This document shows, in pieces, positions 7,498 through 15,196 of a stretch of DNA of 46,523 bases (the first letter of the stretch is position 1; every line of letters begins with the position of its first letter). This DNA is from VMDJ01 sp965659945 (GTDB lineage Bacteria; Pseudomonadota; Gammaproteobacteria; Chromatiales; Chromatiaceae). Under the pieces are notes generated by a model. It did no database searches, was not told the origin of the DNA, and was given only the letters and a program-made list of their open reading frames with translations. Both the position numbers and the translations under genes were made by a program. The stretch is taken from the NCBI GenBank assembly GCA_965659945.1, contig CBFHYJ010000008.1, forward strand, positions 1 through 46,523, in the 5' to 3' direction.

Positions 7498-7799
7498 CAA
7501 ATTTAAAGTTCTTTTTGGGGTTAGTGCGGATGCTAGCCGATGCGTCTGACGAGTTAGGTTTAACTGGTCTGACCGAATCTGACCGTACTATTTACATGTT
7601 GCTCTGGGAAGCTGCGGACACATCTTCACGCCAGTTGGAAGTGCGTTACGAAGAGTTCGTTGATGCGGTATCTGGCCCTAACGTGAAATTCTCACGTGCG
7701 CAGTTTTATAAGACATTAAAGAAGCTTGAAGACCTCAAGTTGATACAGCGAGTAGGTAGCCCGCGAAGTGCGCGTTATCACTTGCTTGGTGAGGTATAA
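7494..7799 (+). CDS. Small winged-helix DNA-binding-like protein
   Basis: The 101-residue protein has a predicted helix-turn-helix and wing. A first helix pair is ESDRTIYMLLWEAADTSS. A recognition-type helix SRAQFYKTLKKLEDLKLIQ is followed by a basic hairpin VGSPRSARYHL. The pattern resembles MarR/PadR-like winged helices but I cannot place it in a named family. It is the last gene of the membrane-protein cassette, starts inside the stop of the preceding gene (ATGA), and is followed by a strong terminator. It may read out a signal sensed by the two membrane proteins; that is inferred from context. Confidence 0.75.
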   Translation: MTNLKFFLGLVRMLADASDELGLTGLTESDRTIYMLLWEAADTSSRQLEVRYEEFVDAVSGPNVKFSRAQFYKTLKKLEDLKLIQRVGSPRSARYHLLGEV

Positions 7800-7814
7800 G
7801 CCTTAACGCTTTAA

Positions 7815-7841
7815 AAGCCCGCGCTAGTCGCGGGCTTTTTT
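7815..7841. terminator. Intrinsic terminator between convergent genes
   Basis: A 9-bp perfect stem, AAGCCCGCG / CGCGGGCTT (7815-7823 and 7829-7837), has loop CTAGT and a T run through 7841. The stop codon of the convergent minus-strand gene (7824-7826) lies inside the loop. AT-rich flanks on both sides suggest it may work in both directions. Confidence 0.9.
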
Positions 7842-8648
7842 ATGCGCGTTGATAAAGGGAATAGATAAGACCCCGGGAAGAAATACAGCATGTTTTGGAT
7901 CGCGGTATTCATCTAGGCCAATAGGCATCTTTTCGTGCCCCACGCTAGGTGTTGATTGATAACTTCCAAAAAGATGGTCCCAACAGCTAAGTGCAAAGCC
8001 AAAATTTTTGTTTGATTCGATTGAGTCAGTTGAATGATGGATCCGATGCATGTCAGGTGTGACGATGACCCGTCTCAATGCGGTATCAATCTTTGCAGTT
8101 AGATTGATGTTGCCATGATTAAACAAAGAGCCTGCATTTAACAGCAGTTCAAAAATCAAAACCGCTAGAACGGGGGCGCCCAATAAGGTAATGATAAGCG
8201 TTTTATAAATCATCGAAATAGCGATTTCGAATGGATGAAAACGTAAGCCGGTAGTGACATCAAATTCAGGATCTGCGTGATGAACTCGATGCATTCGCCA
8301 AAACAAAGGGATTTTGTGCATTAATCGATGTTGCCAATAGATTGCGCCATCCAAAAGCATGACGGAGAGCGTGACTGTAGCGATGGGGTGAATATCAATT
8401 AGGTTAAAAAGCCCTATTTTTTGCTCATTGATGATGAGGGCTATGCCGACAGCTGCCATGGGAAAGAATAAGCGAATCAACAGGGTGTTCATGACCAATA
8501 AGCTGAGATTGTTTACCCATCTGATGGTTAGAGACTTAAGACGCTTTCGTTTGGGTGATTGCCATTCCCAGATGGCGATGGCAATAAATACCCCCACAAA
8601 GGCGATAACCCGCACGGTCGATTCGTTCTGTAGTACCCATGAGTCCAT
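7824..8648 (-). CDS. Sterol desaturase / fatty acid hydroxylase family protein
   Basis: The 274-residue membrane enzyme belongs to the di-iron fatty acid hydroxylase superfamily. The histidine clusters are visible in order: HRLMH (near residue 107), HRVHH (near 120), and HRIHH (near 200). A histidine in LFNHGN lies between them. Several hydrophobic segments occur in the first 90 residues. The substrate (fatty acid, sterol-like or ornithine-lipid chain) cannot be read from the sequence. It is 25 bases downstream of a glycosyltransferase on the same strand, so a shared role in modifying a membrane lipid is possible. Its stop lies within the convergent terminator hairpin. Confidence 0.88.
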   Translation of the reverse strand: MDSWVLQNESTVRVIAFVGVFIAIAIWEWQSPKRKRLKSLTIRWVNNLSLLVMNTLLIRLFFPMAAVGIALIINEQKIGLFNLIDIHPIATVTLSVMLLDGAIYWQHRLMHKIPLFWRMHRVHHADPEFDVTTGLRFHPFEIAISMIYKTLIITLLGAPVLAVLIFELLLNAGSLFNHGNINLTAKIDTALRRVIVTPDMHRIHHSTDSIESNKNFGFALSCWDHLFGSYQSTPSVGHEKMPIGLDEYRDPKHAVFLPGVLSIPFINAHKKARD

Positions 8649-8673
8649 AAAATCTAAGGTAACGCTATTTAGA

Positions 8674-9669
8674 TCAGCCTGCTAAGGTGGTGTTTAATTT
8701 TTTGAGCTGCTTTATCACGTTTGTATAGAGGTTTCTTTCCCCACCTAAGGATAGGGCATAAGCTTTACCTGCATCTGCAGTCTTTTCGCGGAGATTTGGG
8801 TCACCTAGCGTGTTTTTGATTGCTGATGTCAGGGCGGTAATGTCCTCAGGTGCGACGGTGATTGCAGCATCGTTTGGTACAACATCATCGACTGCGGGTC
8901 CTGAAGAAATGATCACGCATTTTCCAAGCGCCATTGAGCTCAGATAGACACTGATGCCGGTCGCAGAGATATTGCCTTTGAGAACCGGTAAAACGACCAG
9001 TGACGCGCCAGCAATATGCTCGAGAAAACTTTTACGTCCACCATCATGGCGAACGATCTCAACATTCTTGGGTAGGTTGTTCGTTGAGAGTGCTGATCCG
9101 TGTCTGGTAATTTCGCCATCACCCATGGTCACGATCCGAACCGGATAGTCGATGTGTTTTGAAGCTTCGATTAGTGAGTTGAAGTCACGTCGGGTATTGC
9201 CGCCGCAAAAGATGTAGCCTTGATCAGTCGATTCGATCTTTTGAATCATCTCCAAGCCATTCACCTTAAAGGGAATGTAACTAAATTTTTCCGCTGGAAT
9301 CCCATAGTGCTTTGTATAGCCTTCAGTTCGACGAAAATACTCAATAAACAGCTTGGGCTGATTAAATAGCCAACGCACAACGCCGAGTTTTAGTCTTTGC
9401 TTGAGATTGTTGGTTTTTGGAATGGGTAATACGGTATCGAGTGAAACGATTTGCGCACAGCGACCAAAAAGTAACCAACGTGCGAAACAAACCTTGATGA
9501 GTTCCGGCGCAGCACAGTTGATCAGTGCGAGATCATGCTGCTTCATAGCTTTGAGAAGGGACGCCCACTCACTCAGCCGAGAAGGGATCTGAAGAGCTGT
9601 GATTGTAAGGTCTTTTGCGTTATCCGCTTGTGAGAGTTCTGGAAGGTTGGTTAAAAGTCGAAGGGCCAT
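8674..9669 (-). CDS. GT-B fold glycosyltransferase (group 1-like)
   Basis: The 331-residue protein has a glycosyltransferase C-terminal domain: YIFCGGNTRRDFNSLIEA (nucleotide-sugar domain start, near residue 150), VRIVTMGDGE, a SFLEHIAGASLVVLPVL segment, and GISVYLSSMALGKCVI. These follow the order of group 1 (GT4-like) enzymes, where the last segment contacts the donor sugar. The N-terminal acceptor domain is short and divergent. ATG 9669 is preferred over GTG 9675 because AAGGA then lies nine bases upstream. It precedes the hydroxylase-family gene in a probable two-gene operon. Substrate unknown. Confidence 0.82.
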   Translation of the reverse strand: MALRLLTNLPELSQADNAKDLTITALQIPSRLSEWASLLKAMKQHDLALINCAAPELIKVCFARWLLFGRCAQIVSLDTVLPIPKTNNLKQRLKLGVVRWLFNQPKLFIEYFRRTEGYTKHYGIPAEKFSYIPFKVNGLEMIQKIESTDQGYIFCGGNTRRDFNSLIEASKHIDYPVRIVTMGDGEITRHGSALSTNNLPKNVEIVRHDGGRKSFLEHIAGASLVVLPVLKGNISATGISVYLSSMALGKCVIISSGPAVDDVVPNDAAITVAPEDITALTSAIKNTLGDPNLREKTADAGKAYALSLGGERNLYTNVIKQLKKLNTTLAG

Positions 9670-9869
9670 TGTCACGAATCCTTGTGAAAGTGCTTATTAG
9701 GAATTAAACGATTATCGGCCTTTTTCGTCGGACTTTAACTGTACGAAATAGATGACAAGATGTTCAGGTCAGAGAGCGGCATTTCAGGTCTACTCGACGG
9801 GTTATTTTGGTCAAAAGTTCGCTATTGTTGAGGTGTGACCAGTTTTTGTTCTAAGTGTAATTTGTACAA

Positions 9870-10301
9870 ATGATGAAAGTAACTTCAGCCATCATCTCGA
9901 TCAGTAATCTCCGTCTGAGAACCTTTATTGGTTTCAACGACGAAGAGCGCGAAAAGCAGCAAGACATTGTGATCAATGCCGAGATTCAGCACCGTCTAGA
10001 TCCACAGGTCGTGGAGCGTGATCAGGTGGATGCAGCTTTGAATTACAAAACCATCACCAAGCAAATTATCAAACTTGTCGAAGATGGCCGCTTTTTACTT
10101 CTAGAAAAATTGACACATGAGGTGTTGGCTATTTGTGCCAAAGATACCTCAGTGATCAAAGCCACTGTGCGTATCGATAAGCCACATGCTTTGCGCTTTG
10201 CCGATTCAGTATCAGTTACCTTGTCCTATGACGCAGCAGTGGACGCTGCAGGAGAAAAAGAACATGAGCACACCCTCCGTTCGATTAGCCAAGCATCCTG
10301 A
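9870..10301 (+). CDS. folX: Dihydroneopterin triphosphate 2'-epimerase FolX
   Basis: This 143-residue protein of the FolB/FolX fold acts on dihydroneopterin triphosphate to give the monapterin form. The N-terminal LRLRTFIGFNDEEREKQQ and central ALNYKTITKQIIKLVE closely follow E. coli FolX, as does KPHALRFADSVSVTL near the end. FolB aldolase is the related alternative, but LRLRTFIG and the C-terminal wording favour FolX. The start is ATGATG, so either Met is possible. The last 38 bases overlap the start of folE, giving tight coupling. It opens a seven-gene pterin/folate operon; a 200-base gap separates it from the divergent glycosyltransferase. Confidence 0.9.
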   Translation: MMKVTSAIISISNLRLRTFIGFNDEEREKQQDIVINAEIQHRLDPQVVERDQVDAALNYKTITKQIIKLVEDGRFLLLEKLTHEVLAICAKDTSVIKATVRIDKPHALRFADSVSVTLSYDAAVDAAGEKEHEHTLRSISQAS

Positions 10302-10941
10302 GATTAGCGCTGAGGCGCGTCTTGTAAGAGATACCTTGTTAGAGCAGGGGCTTGAAACCCCAATGTTCGACAATGGAATGAATTCTGAGCAAAAGTACGA
10401 GCGCATCAGTGAGTTGATGGCTGAGGTAATGGATACGCTCGGCTTGGATCGTGAAGACGATAGTTTGGCTGAAACACCGCATCGCATCGCAAAAATGTAT
10501 GTACGAGAGATTTTCTCAGGCTTGGATTACGCCAAGTTCCCTAAGTTGTCGCTTATCGAAAATAAGATGAATGCTCACGAGATGGTGAAGGTCAGCAATA
10601 TCGATCTGACAAGTACTTGCGAGCATCATTTTGTCACCATTGATGGTGTGGCAAAAGTGGCTTACATCCCAGAAAAAACCATCATCGGTCTATCCAAGAT
10701 CAATCGTATCGTTCGTTTCTTTGCGCAACGTCCACAGGTGCAAGAACGACTGACACGTCAGGTCTTGGTGGCACTTCAGGTGTTGCTGGGCACTGAGAAT
10801 GTCGCAGTGAGTATTGAGGCGACACATTACTGTGTGAAGTCACGAGGCGTGATGGATTCAAATTCGAAGACAAGTACCACGGCGCTTGGCGGATGCTTCC
10901 TCGATAATCAACACACTCGAGCTGAATTCCTGCAGTCTTGA
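10264..10941 (+). CDS. folE: GTP cyclohydrolase I FolE
   Basis: The 225-residue enzyme makes dihydroneopterin triphosphate from GTP, the first step of folate and tetrahydropterin synthesis. Zinc ligands are visible in TSTCEHHFV (Cys and His) and in THYCVKSRG (Cys). GLSKINRIV, FFAQRPQVQERLT and ETPHRIAKMYV match the E. coli enzyme almost word for word. ATG 10264 is preceded by GGAGAAAAAGAAC. The frame is open upstream to 10186, but that part is the overlapping folX frame. The next gene starts 4 bases after the stop. Confidence 0.97.
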   Translation: MSTPSVRLAKHPEISAEARLVRDTLLEQGLETPMFDNGMNSEQKYERISELMAEVMDTLGLDREDDSLAETPHRIAKMYVREIFSGLDYAKFPKLSLIENKMNAHEMVKVSNIDLTSTCEHHFVTIDGVAKVAYIPEKTIIGLSKINRIVRFFAQRPQVQERLTRQVLVALQVLLGTENVAVSIEATHYCVKSRGVMDSNSKTSTTALGGCFLDNQHTRAEFLQS

Positions 10942-10945
10942 TGTC

Positions 10946-11692
10946 ATGTCCAGTGTTCTCGATAGAGGTGAGGGTGAGGCGCCTCAGATAGCATTAGTTA
11001 TAGGCGCAAACGGTGGTATCGGACATGCGCTGCGTGTGCGATTGCTCGATCGCTACCCATCACTCCTGTTGGTGAGTGTTTCTCGAGAACAAGCCTTACC
11101 CATAAACGACAGAGATACTCCGCTTGCGGCAGATATCTGCGCTGAAGATGAAGTTAACGCCTTACCGGAGCAACTCAAGGACTATGGTCCCTTCGATTTA
11201 TGTCTCATTGCTACAGGGTGGTTACATGATGAGGCAATGCAGCCAGAAAAATCATTCAAACAGTTGAATGTTGAGCAAATGCAACGCTCATTTATGATCA
11301 ATACTATTGCCCCCGTGCTAACAATCAAGGCGCTGATGCCAGTGTTGTCCAAGCAAGCCAGGATCGGTGTGCTATCTGCCAGAGTGGGTAGCGTTAGTGA
11401 TAACCGCTTAGGTGGTTGGCACAGCTATCGTGCCAGCAAGTCTGCACTGAATATGCTGATCAAAAATTTCGCTATTGAGCTATCTCGAGCGCCAAAGAAA
11501 AAGATCATTGTGGGTTTGCAGCCTGGAACAACAGCTACGCCATTGTCTGCGCCGTTTCAGAAAAATGTCGCTGAGGGCCATCTACAAACGGCCCAATATA
11601 CGGCAACACAGCTTGTTAATGTGATGGCTAGGTTGCTACCAGAGGACTCTGGAAAGCTATTTGATTTCTTAGGTGAGGAGTTTGCACCATGA
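10946..11692 (+). CDS. SDR-family NAD(P)-dependent oxidoreductase (C-factor-like)
   Basis: The 248-residue short-chain dehydrogenase has the cofactor motif GANGGIG near residue 19, NTIAP in the fourth strand region, a catalytic Ser in VLSARVGS, and the YRASK active-site motif. The wording of the middle (GWHSYRASKSALNMLIKN) is like CsgA/C-factor-type SDRs. Placement right after folX and folE raises the possibility that it reduces dihydromonapterin or another pterin, a job done in E. coli by the SDR FolM; this is inference. The ATG at 10946 is chosen because it follows the folE stop; the open frame reaches back to 10886 inside folE. Its stop overlaps the next start (ATGA). Confidence 0.85.
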   Translation: MSSVLDRGEGEAPQIALVIGANGGIGHALRVRLLDRYPSLLLVSVSREQALPINDRDTPLAADICAEDEVNALPEQLKDYGPFDLCLIATGWLHDEAMQPEKSFKQLNVEQMQRSFMINTIAPVLTIKALMPVLSKQARIGVLSARVGSVSDNRLGGWHSYRASKSALNMLIKNFAIELSRAPKKKIIVGLQPGTTATPLSAPFQKNVAEGHLQTAQYTATQLVNVMARLLPEDSGKLFDFLGEEFAP

Positions 11693-12000
11693 TAAATAAC
11701 CCAGAGTTGGTGGTAAGAAATCAACGCAAACTTTTGATGTATGTTGCTAAGCAAAATGATACCGGCTGTTGGGTTTGGCAAGGCCAAATCTCAAACAGTG
11801 GCTATGGCAAAGTTCTTCTAAAAAGTGACGAAGGTAACAAGATGCACAGTGTACATCGTGCTGCATTCGAGCTGTTTGTTGGCGGCATGAAAAAAGACGA
11901 TATCGTTGTTCAGGCGTGTGGTAATCGTTTGTGTATCAATCCTGAGCACCTCAAGGTGGTCGATGAGATCGATGATACCCACTGGAAGAAATCGCTCTAA
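11689..12000 (+). CDS. HNH-type nuclease-fold protein, possibly inactive
   Basis: The 103-residue protein follows the HNH_3 plan: CWVWQGQISNSGYGK (first Cys and aromatic strand), VHRAAFELFVGG (conserved HR helix), then VVQACGNRLCINPEHL with the zinc Cys pair and the N...H of the motif. In typical members the residue before x-C is His (as in H-x-C-x-N); here it is Gln, which may remove the catalytic base. It overlaps both neighbours (ATGA at 11689 and TAATG at 12000), so it is a stable operon member and not a stray homing element. Partner or target unknown. Confidence 0.7.
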   Translation: MINNPELVVRNQRKLLMYVAKQNDTGCWVWQGQISNSGYGKVLLKSDEGNKMHSVHRAAFELFVGGMKKDDIVVQACGNRLCINPEHLKVVDEIDDTHWKKSL

Positions 12001-12731
12001 TGATGAAACCCATCCGTTGGTTTATTGGTTGGGATGTTGGCGGCTGGAATTGTGATAACAACCCGCGAAGTCGAGATGCGATCGCCATCTTAAATGAGCA
12101 AGGCGAGTTGTTTGGGTCGACATGGCGTGGCAATTTACGGGAAACGATCAACCAATCTTCCTCATCGGCGCAGTGGATAGCGGCGTTATTTAAGCTCTGT
12201 GGTGTGCAGTGGTCGCCAGATCAGGGTGCTGTGGTGATGGCAATTGATATCCCGTTGGCGTTTTCTGATGAGTTGGTGGGGCTAATGCATGGAGAGCCGG
12301 TATCTCAAACGATTAATTCTTCATCAGAAAACCCGTATCTCTATCGTTATACCGAGCGTTATTTATTTGAGCATGGCGTACGTCCTTTATCACCGATTAA
12401 AGACATGATTGGCGCTCAAGCAACAAAAGGTATTCATGTCCTCGAGAAATTTTCACCTGATGTTATTTCAACAGGGAAGTGGAGTGACGGTGAAAATCTG
12501 ATTGCCTTTGAAGGCTATCCTTCACCATGTAAGCGCTCGCAAGATATGTTGGATACTAAGCGGCTTTATGCTGAGCAGGCTGATGAAGATCGTGAAGACG
12601 CCATTACGTGTGCGATCTTGGCGATGTGGTCTGTCAAACTACCTAAGCGTCTGTTGGAGCCAAAATCAGGGGTTTCTGCTAGTGAGGGTTGGATATGGAT
12701 CCCGCGTGATGTGATTTTGAAGGTGGATTAA
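12000..12731 (+). CDS. DUF429-like RNase H-fold protein
   Basis: The 243-residue protein resembles DUF429, a predicted RNase H-like nuclease family. Possible acidic active-site residues sit in the expected places: GWDVGGW near the N-terminus, VVMAIDIPLAF near residue 82, and EDREDAITCAILA near residue 200. Other family-like segments are YRYTERYLFEHG, PLSPIKDMIGAQATKG and AFEGYPSPCKRS. No biochemical role is established for most of this family. It sits directly after the HNH gene and before a pterin dehydratase, each joined by a one-base overlap. The pairing of two nuclease folds inside a folate operon is unusual. Confidence 0.65.
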   Translation: MMKPIRWFIGWDVGGWNCDNNPRSRDAIAILNEQGELFGSTWRGNLRETINQSSSSAQWIAALFKLCGVQWSPDQGAVVMAIDIPLAFSDELVGLMHGEPVSQTINSSSENPYLYRYTERYLFEHGVRPLSPIKDMIGAQATKGIHVLEKFSPDVISTGKWSDGENLIAFEGYPSPCKRSQDMLDTKRLYAEQADEDREDAITCAILAMWSVKLPKRLLEPKSGVSASEGWIWIPRDVILKVD

Positions 12732-13015
12732 TGCCAGGTTTTTCTCAAGCACAACTCAATGACTTGTTAGAAAGCGAGTTGAAGAAATGGTCAATTGATG
12801 ATTGTTGCCTCTATCGTGAGTGGCAGTTTACGAATTGGGCTAAAGCAGCTGAGGCCTTTCAGCTTGTCTCCGAGTTAGCAGAACACGTGGATCATCATCC
12901 TAGGGTGTGTGTTGAATGGGGCCGATTGGCACTATGGCTGAAAACACATGATGGTGACTTTATCGGTGAGAAAGACCTTAGCTTAGCGTTACAATTGAAT
13001 TCTTCGATTGGTTAA
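12731..13015 (+). CDS. Pterin-4a-carbinolamine dehydratase (PhhB-like)
   Basis: The 94-residue enzyme dehydrates 4a-hydroxytetrahydropterins so the cofactor can be recycled after aromatic hydroxylation. The family motif is clear: AEHVDHHPRVCVEWGRL with the paired His, then TLDL-type ending THDGDFIGEKDLSLA containing the conserved Asp. An N-terminal WSIDDCCLYREWQF strand is typical. The length is normal. Together with FolX it points to use of a monapterin-type cofactor, although no phenylalanine hydroxylase is in the window. It overlaps the upstream gene by one base and lies 9 bases before pabB. Confidence 0.92.
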   Translation: MPGFSQAQLNDLLESELKKWSIDDCCLYREWQFTNWAKAAEAFQLVSELAEHVDHHPRVCVEWGRLALWLKTHDGDFIGEKDLSLALQLNSSIG

Positions 13016-13024
13016 GCTTTTTTC

Positions 13025-14350
13025 ATGTCAAACATCACTGTCGTTGATCTGCCGTATGTTGAGAATACGCCATGTTATTTCATGGCATTGTCAGGGCGTT
13101 CTCATTTGACATGGTTGGATAGTGGCAGTCCCGGTCGTGATGAAGGCCGTTTAGATGTTCTCGCTGCAGATCCAGTCGAATCATTAGAGATTGATTCGAA
13201 AAATGCGCATCAAGTTCCCAAAGTTATTCGTGATTGGTTAGCTCGTGGTGATTCTGCCTCTGGGGTTGTTTTTTCTGGGGGTGTGCTAGGTGTCTTGTCT
13301 TACGAGTTAGGTCGATTATGGATGGGCTTATCGAATTCGACGAAGCCTCGCCTGATTAACAATGGATTCATTGCCTTATACGACTGGATGGTGGTGGTTG
13401 ATCATCAGCGCCGCACGACGCAGCTTGTACGACAAGGCTTGAGTGACATGACTGACTCAGATTGGCAAGCGCTTGTGAGTCAGTTGAGTGATGTTGCCTC
13501 AACAAATATTCAGGCCTTGAATCATATTGGCCGCCTGATCAAGAATGGCTTATCGATTGATGCCTATCGAGAGGGCATTCAGGCAATAAAACACTTCATC
13601 AAAGAAGGTGATGTGTACCAAATTAATTACACCCATCGCTTTCATGCCTTATCTGATTATTCAGCTGAAGAACTCTATTTGGCTTTACGCGCGTTAAGTC
13701 CTGCTCCTTTTGGCGCCTATATTGATGCGGGTAATTATCAGCTCTTAAGTAACTCACCTGAGCAGTTTTTGAGGCTGCAGGGTAATGAGGTTGAGACCAA
13801 ACCTATCAAAGGCACGCGCCCACGAGGTGAATCGATACAAAAGGATGCGCAAGTCCTTGCAGATTTGGTAGCTAGTGATAAAGACCGAGCTGAAAATCTG
13901 ATGATTGTTGATCTGCTGCGTAATGACTTAGGTCGAGTCTGCATGCCGGGCTCTATTCATGTACCTAAGCTGTTTCATGTCGAAAGTTATGCCACGGTGC
14001 ACCACCTGGTAAGTACGGTCTCTGGGCAGTTAAGAGAAGGTGAGGATGCGGTTTCCTTGTTAAAGGCCTGCTTTCCCGGGGGGTCTATCACAGGTGCGCC
14101 TAAGCACCGTGCGATGCAGCTGATTGATGAGCTAGAGCAAGAGAGTCGTGAGTTGTATTGCGGGTCTGTGGTGCGTTTTGGCTTTGATGGAAGCTTGGAT
14201 AGCAGCATCACGATTCGTTCTATCGTGAAAAAAGATGATGCTCTTTATTACTGGGCGGGTGGCGGTATCGTTGCCGACTCGGAAGCCGACAGCGAATATC
14301 AAGAGAGTTTAGATAAGACGATAGCCTTTATCCGATTGCTCGAAAATTAA
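13025..14350 (+). CDS. pabB: Aminodeoxychorismate synthase component I PabB
   Basis: The 441-residue chorismate-using enzyme makes 4-amino-4-deoxychorismate for p-aminobenzoate and folate. PIKGTRPRG near residue 260 carries the PabB-type Lys (anthranilate synthase TrpE has PIAGT). Other signatures are GDVYQINYTHRF, LLSNSPEQFL, DRAENLMIVDLLRNDLGRV, VHHLVSTV, FPGGSITGAPKHRAMQLI and YCGSVV. The glutaminase partner PabA is not in the window. It closes the pterin/folate operon. Its TAA stop shares bases with the stop of the convergent galU. Confidence 0.96.
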   Translation: MSNITVVDLPYVENTPCYFMALSGRSHLTWLDSGSPGRDEGRLDVLAADPVESLEIDSKNAHQVPKVIRDWLARGDSASGVVFSGGVLGVLSYELGRLWMGLSNSTKPRLINNGFIALYDWMVVVDHQRRTTQLVRQGLSDMTDSDWQALVSQLSDVASTNIQALNHIGRLIKNGLSIDAYREGIQAIKHFIKEGDVYQINYTHRFHALSDYSAEELYLALRALSPAPFGAYIDAGNYQLLSNSPEQFLRLQGNEVETKPIKGTRPRGESIQKDAQVLADLVASDKDRAENLMIVDLLRNDLGRVCMPGSIHVPKLFHVESYATVHHLVSTVSGQLREGEDAVSLLKACFPGGSITGAPKHRAMQLIDELEQESRELYCGSVVRFGFDGSLDSSITIRSIVKKDDALYYWAGGGIVADSEADSEYQESLDKTIAFIRLLEN

Positions 14351-15168
14351 GATTTGTACTTCTCGTAGAAGTAATTGGTTGCTTCAACAAAACCTTCAAC
14401 GCTTCCGCAATCAAATCGACGACCTTTAAATTTATATGCCAATACCATGTTGCGCTTCGCCTGCGCCATGAGGGCATCGGTGATTTGAATCTCGCCACCT
14501 TTGCCAGGAGGTGTTTCACGAATAATGTCGAAGATGTCGGGTGTTAGAATGTAGCGACCAATAATCGCAAGATTCGAAGGGGCATCTTTAGGATCTGGTT
14601 TTTCGACCATATTAGTGATCATGAAGACATCTTCTTCAATCTCATTGCCCGCAATCACACCATACTTGTTGGTCTCTTCCATTGGGACTTCTTCAATAGC
14701 CACAATGCTGCAGCGATGCTTCTCGTAGAGCTTAGCCATTTGTGCCAAGACAGGATCATCTTCACCTTCACAGAGGTCGTCAGCGAGAACAACACCAAAT
14801 GGCTCGCGGCCAATCAGAGCTTCCCCGGTCAAAATGGCATGACCCAAACCTTTCATCTCGATTTGTCGGGTGTAAGAGAAGCAGCAGTTGTTAATGATGT
14901 GACGAATCCCATCGAGCATGCTCTCTTTGCTTGTGCCGCTAATTTGATGTTCAAGCTCGTAGCTAGTATCGAAGTGATCTTCAATCGCACGCTTACCACG
15001 GCCTGTGATGATGCCGATATTATTCATGCCAGCGGCCATCGCTTCCTCAACACCATACTCGATCAATGGCTTATTAACGATGGGCATGACCTCTTTAGGC
15101 ATCGCCTTGGTGGCAGGTAAAAATCGTGTGCCATAACCGGCAGCAGGGAAGAGACATTTACGGATCAT
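14347..15168 (-). CDS. galU: UTP-glucose-1-phosphate uridylyltransferase GalU
   Basis: The 273-residue nucleotidyltransferase makes UDP-glucose for polysaccharides and glycolipids. The start of the fold is KCLFPAAGYGTRFLPATKAMPKEV, quoted here in part as AAGYGTRFLPATKAMPKE. VNKPLIEYGVEEA, FGVVLADDLC and FDCGSVEGFVEA are also as in GalU. ATG 15168 is preferred over upstream codons because AAGGA precedes it at good spacing and the protein then begins MIRKCLFPAAG as in relatives. It is the last gene of a three-gene minus-strand group with the HEACH protein and rhodanese. Its stop overlaps that of pabB by three bases. Confidence 0.96.
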   Translation of the reverse strand: MIRKCLFPAAGYGTRFLPATKAMPKEVMPIVNKPLIEYGVEEAMAAGMNNIGIITGRGKRAIEDHFDTSYELEHQISGTSKESMLDGIRHIINNCCFSYTRQIEMKGLGHAILTGEALIGREPFGVVLADDLCEGEDDPVLAQMAKLYEKHRCSIVAIEEVPMEETNKYGVIAGNEIEEDVFMITNMVEKPDPKDAPSNLAIIGRYILTPDIFDIIRETPPGKGGEIQITDALMAQAKRNMVLAYKFKGRRFDCGSVEGFVEATNYFYEKYKS

Positions 15169-15196
15169 CTGAACATCCTTTTCGGTAGAAATAAGT

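Noticed and set aside
5700..7841. Genomic island integrated at tRNA-Lys
   Set aside because: The AT-richer cassette next to a tRNA suggested an island, but I found no second copy of the tRNA 3' end downstream and no integrase gene, and a terminator follows the tRNA directly.
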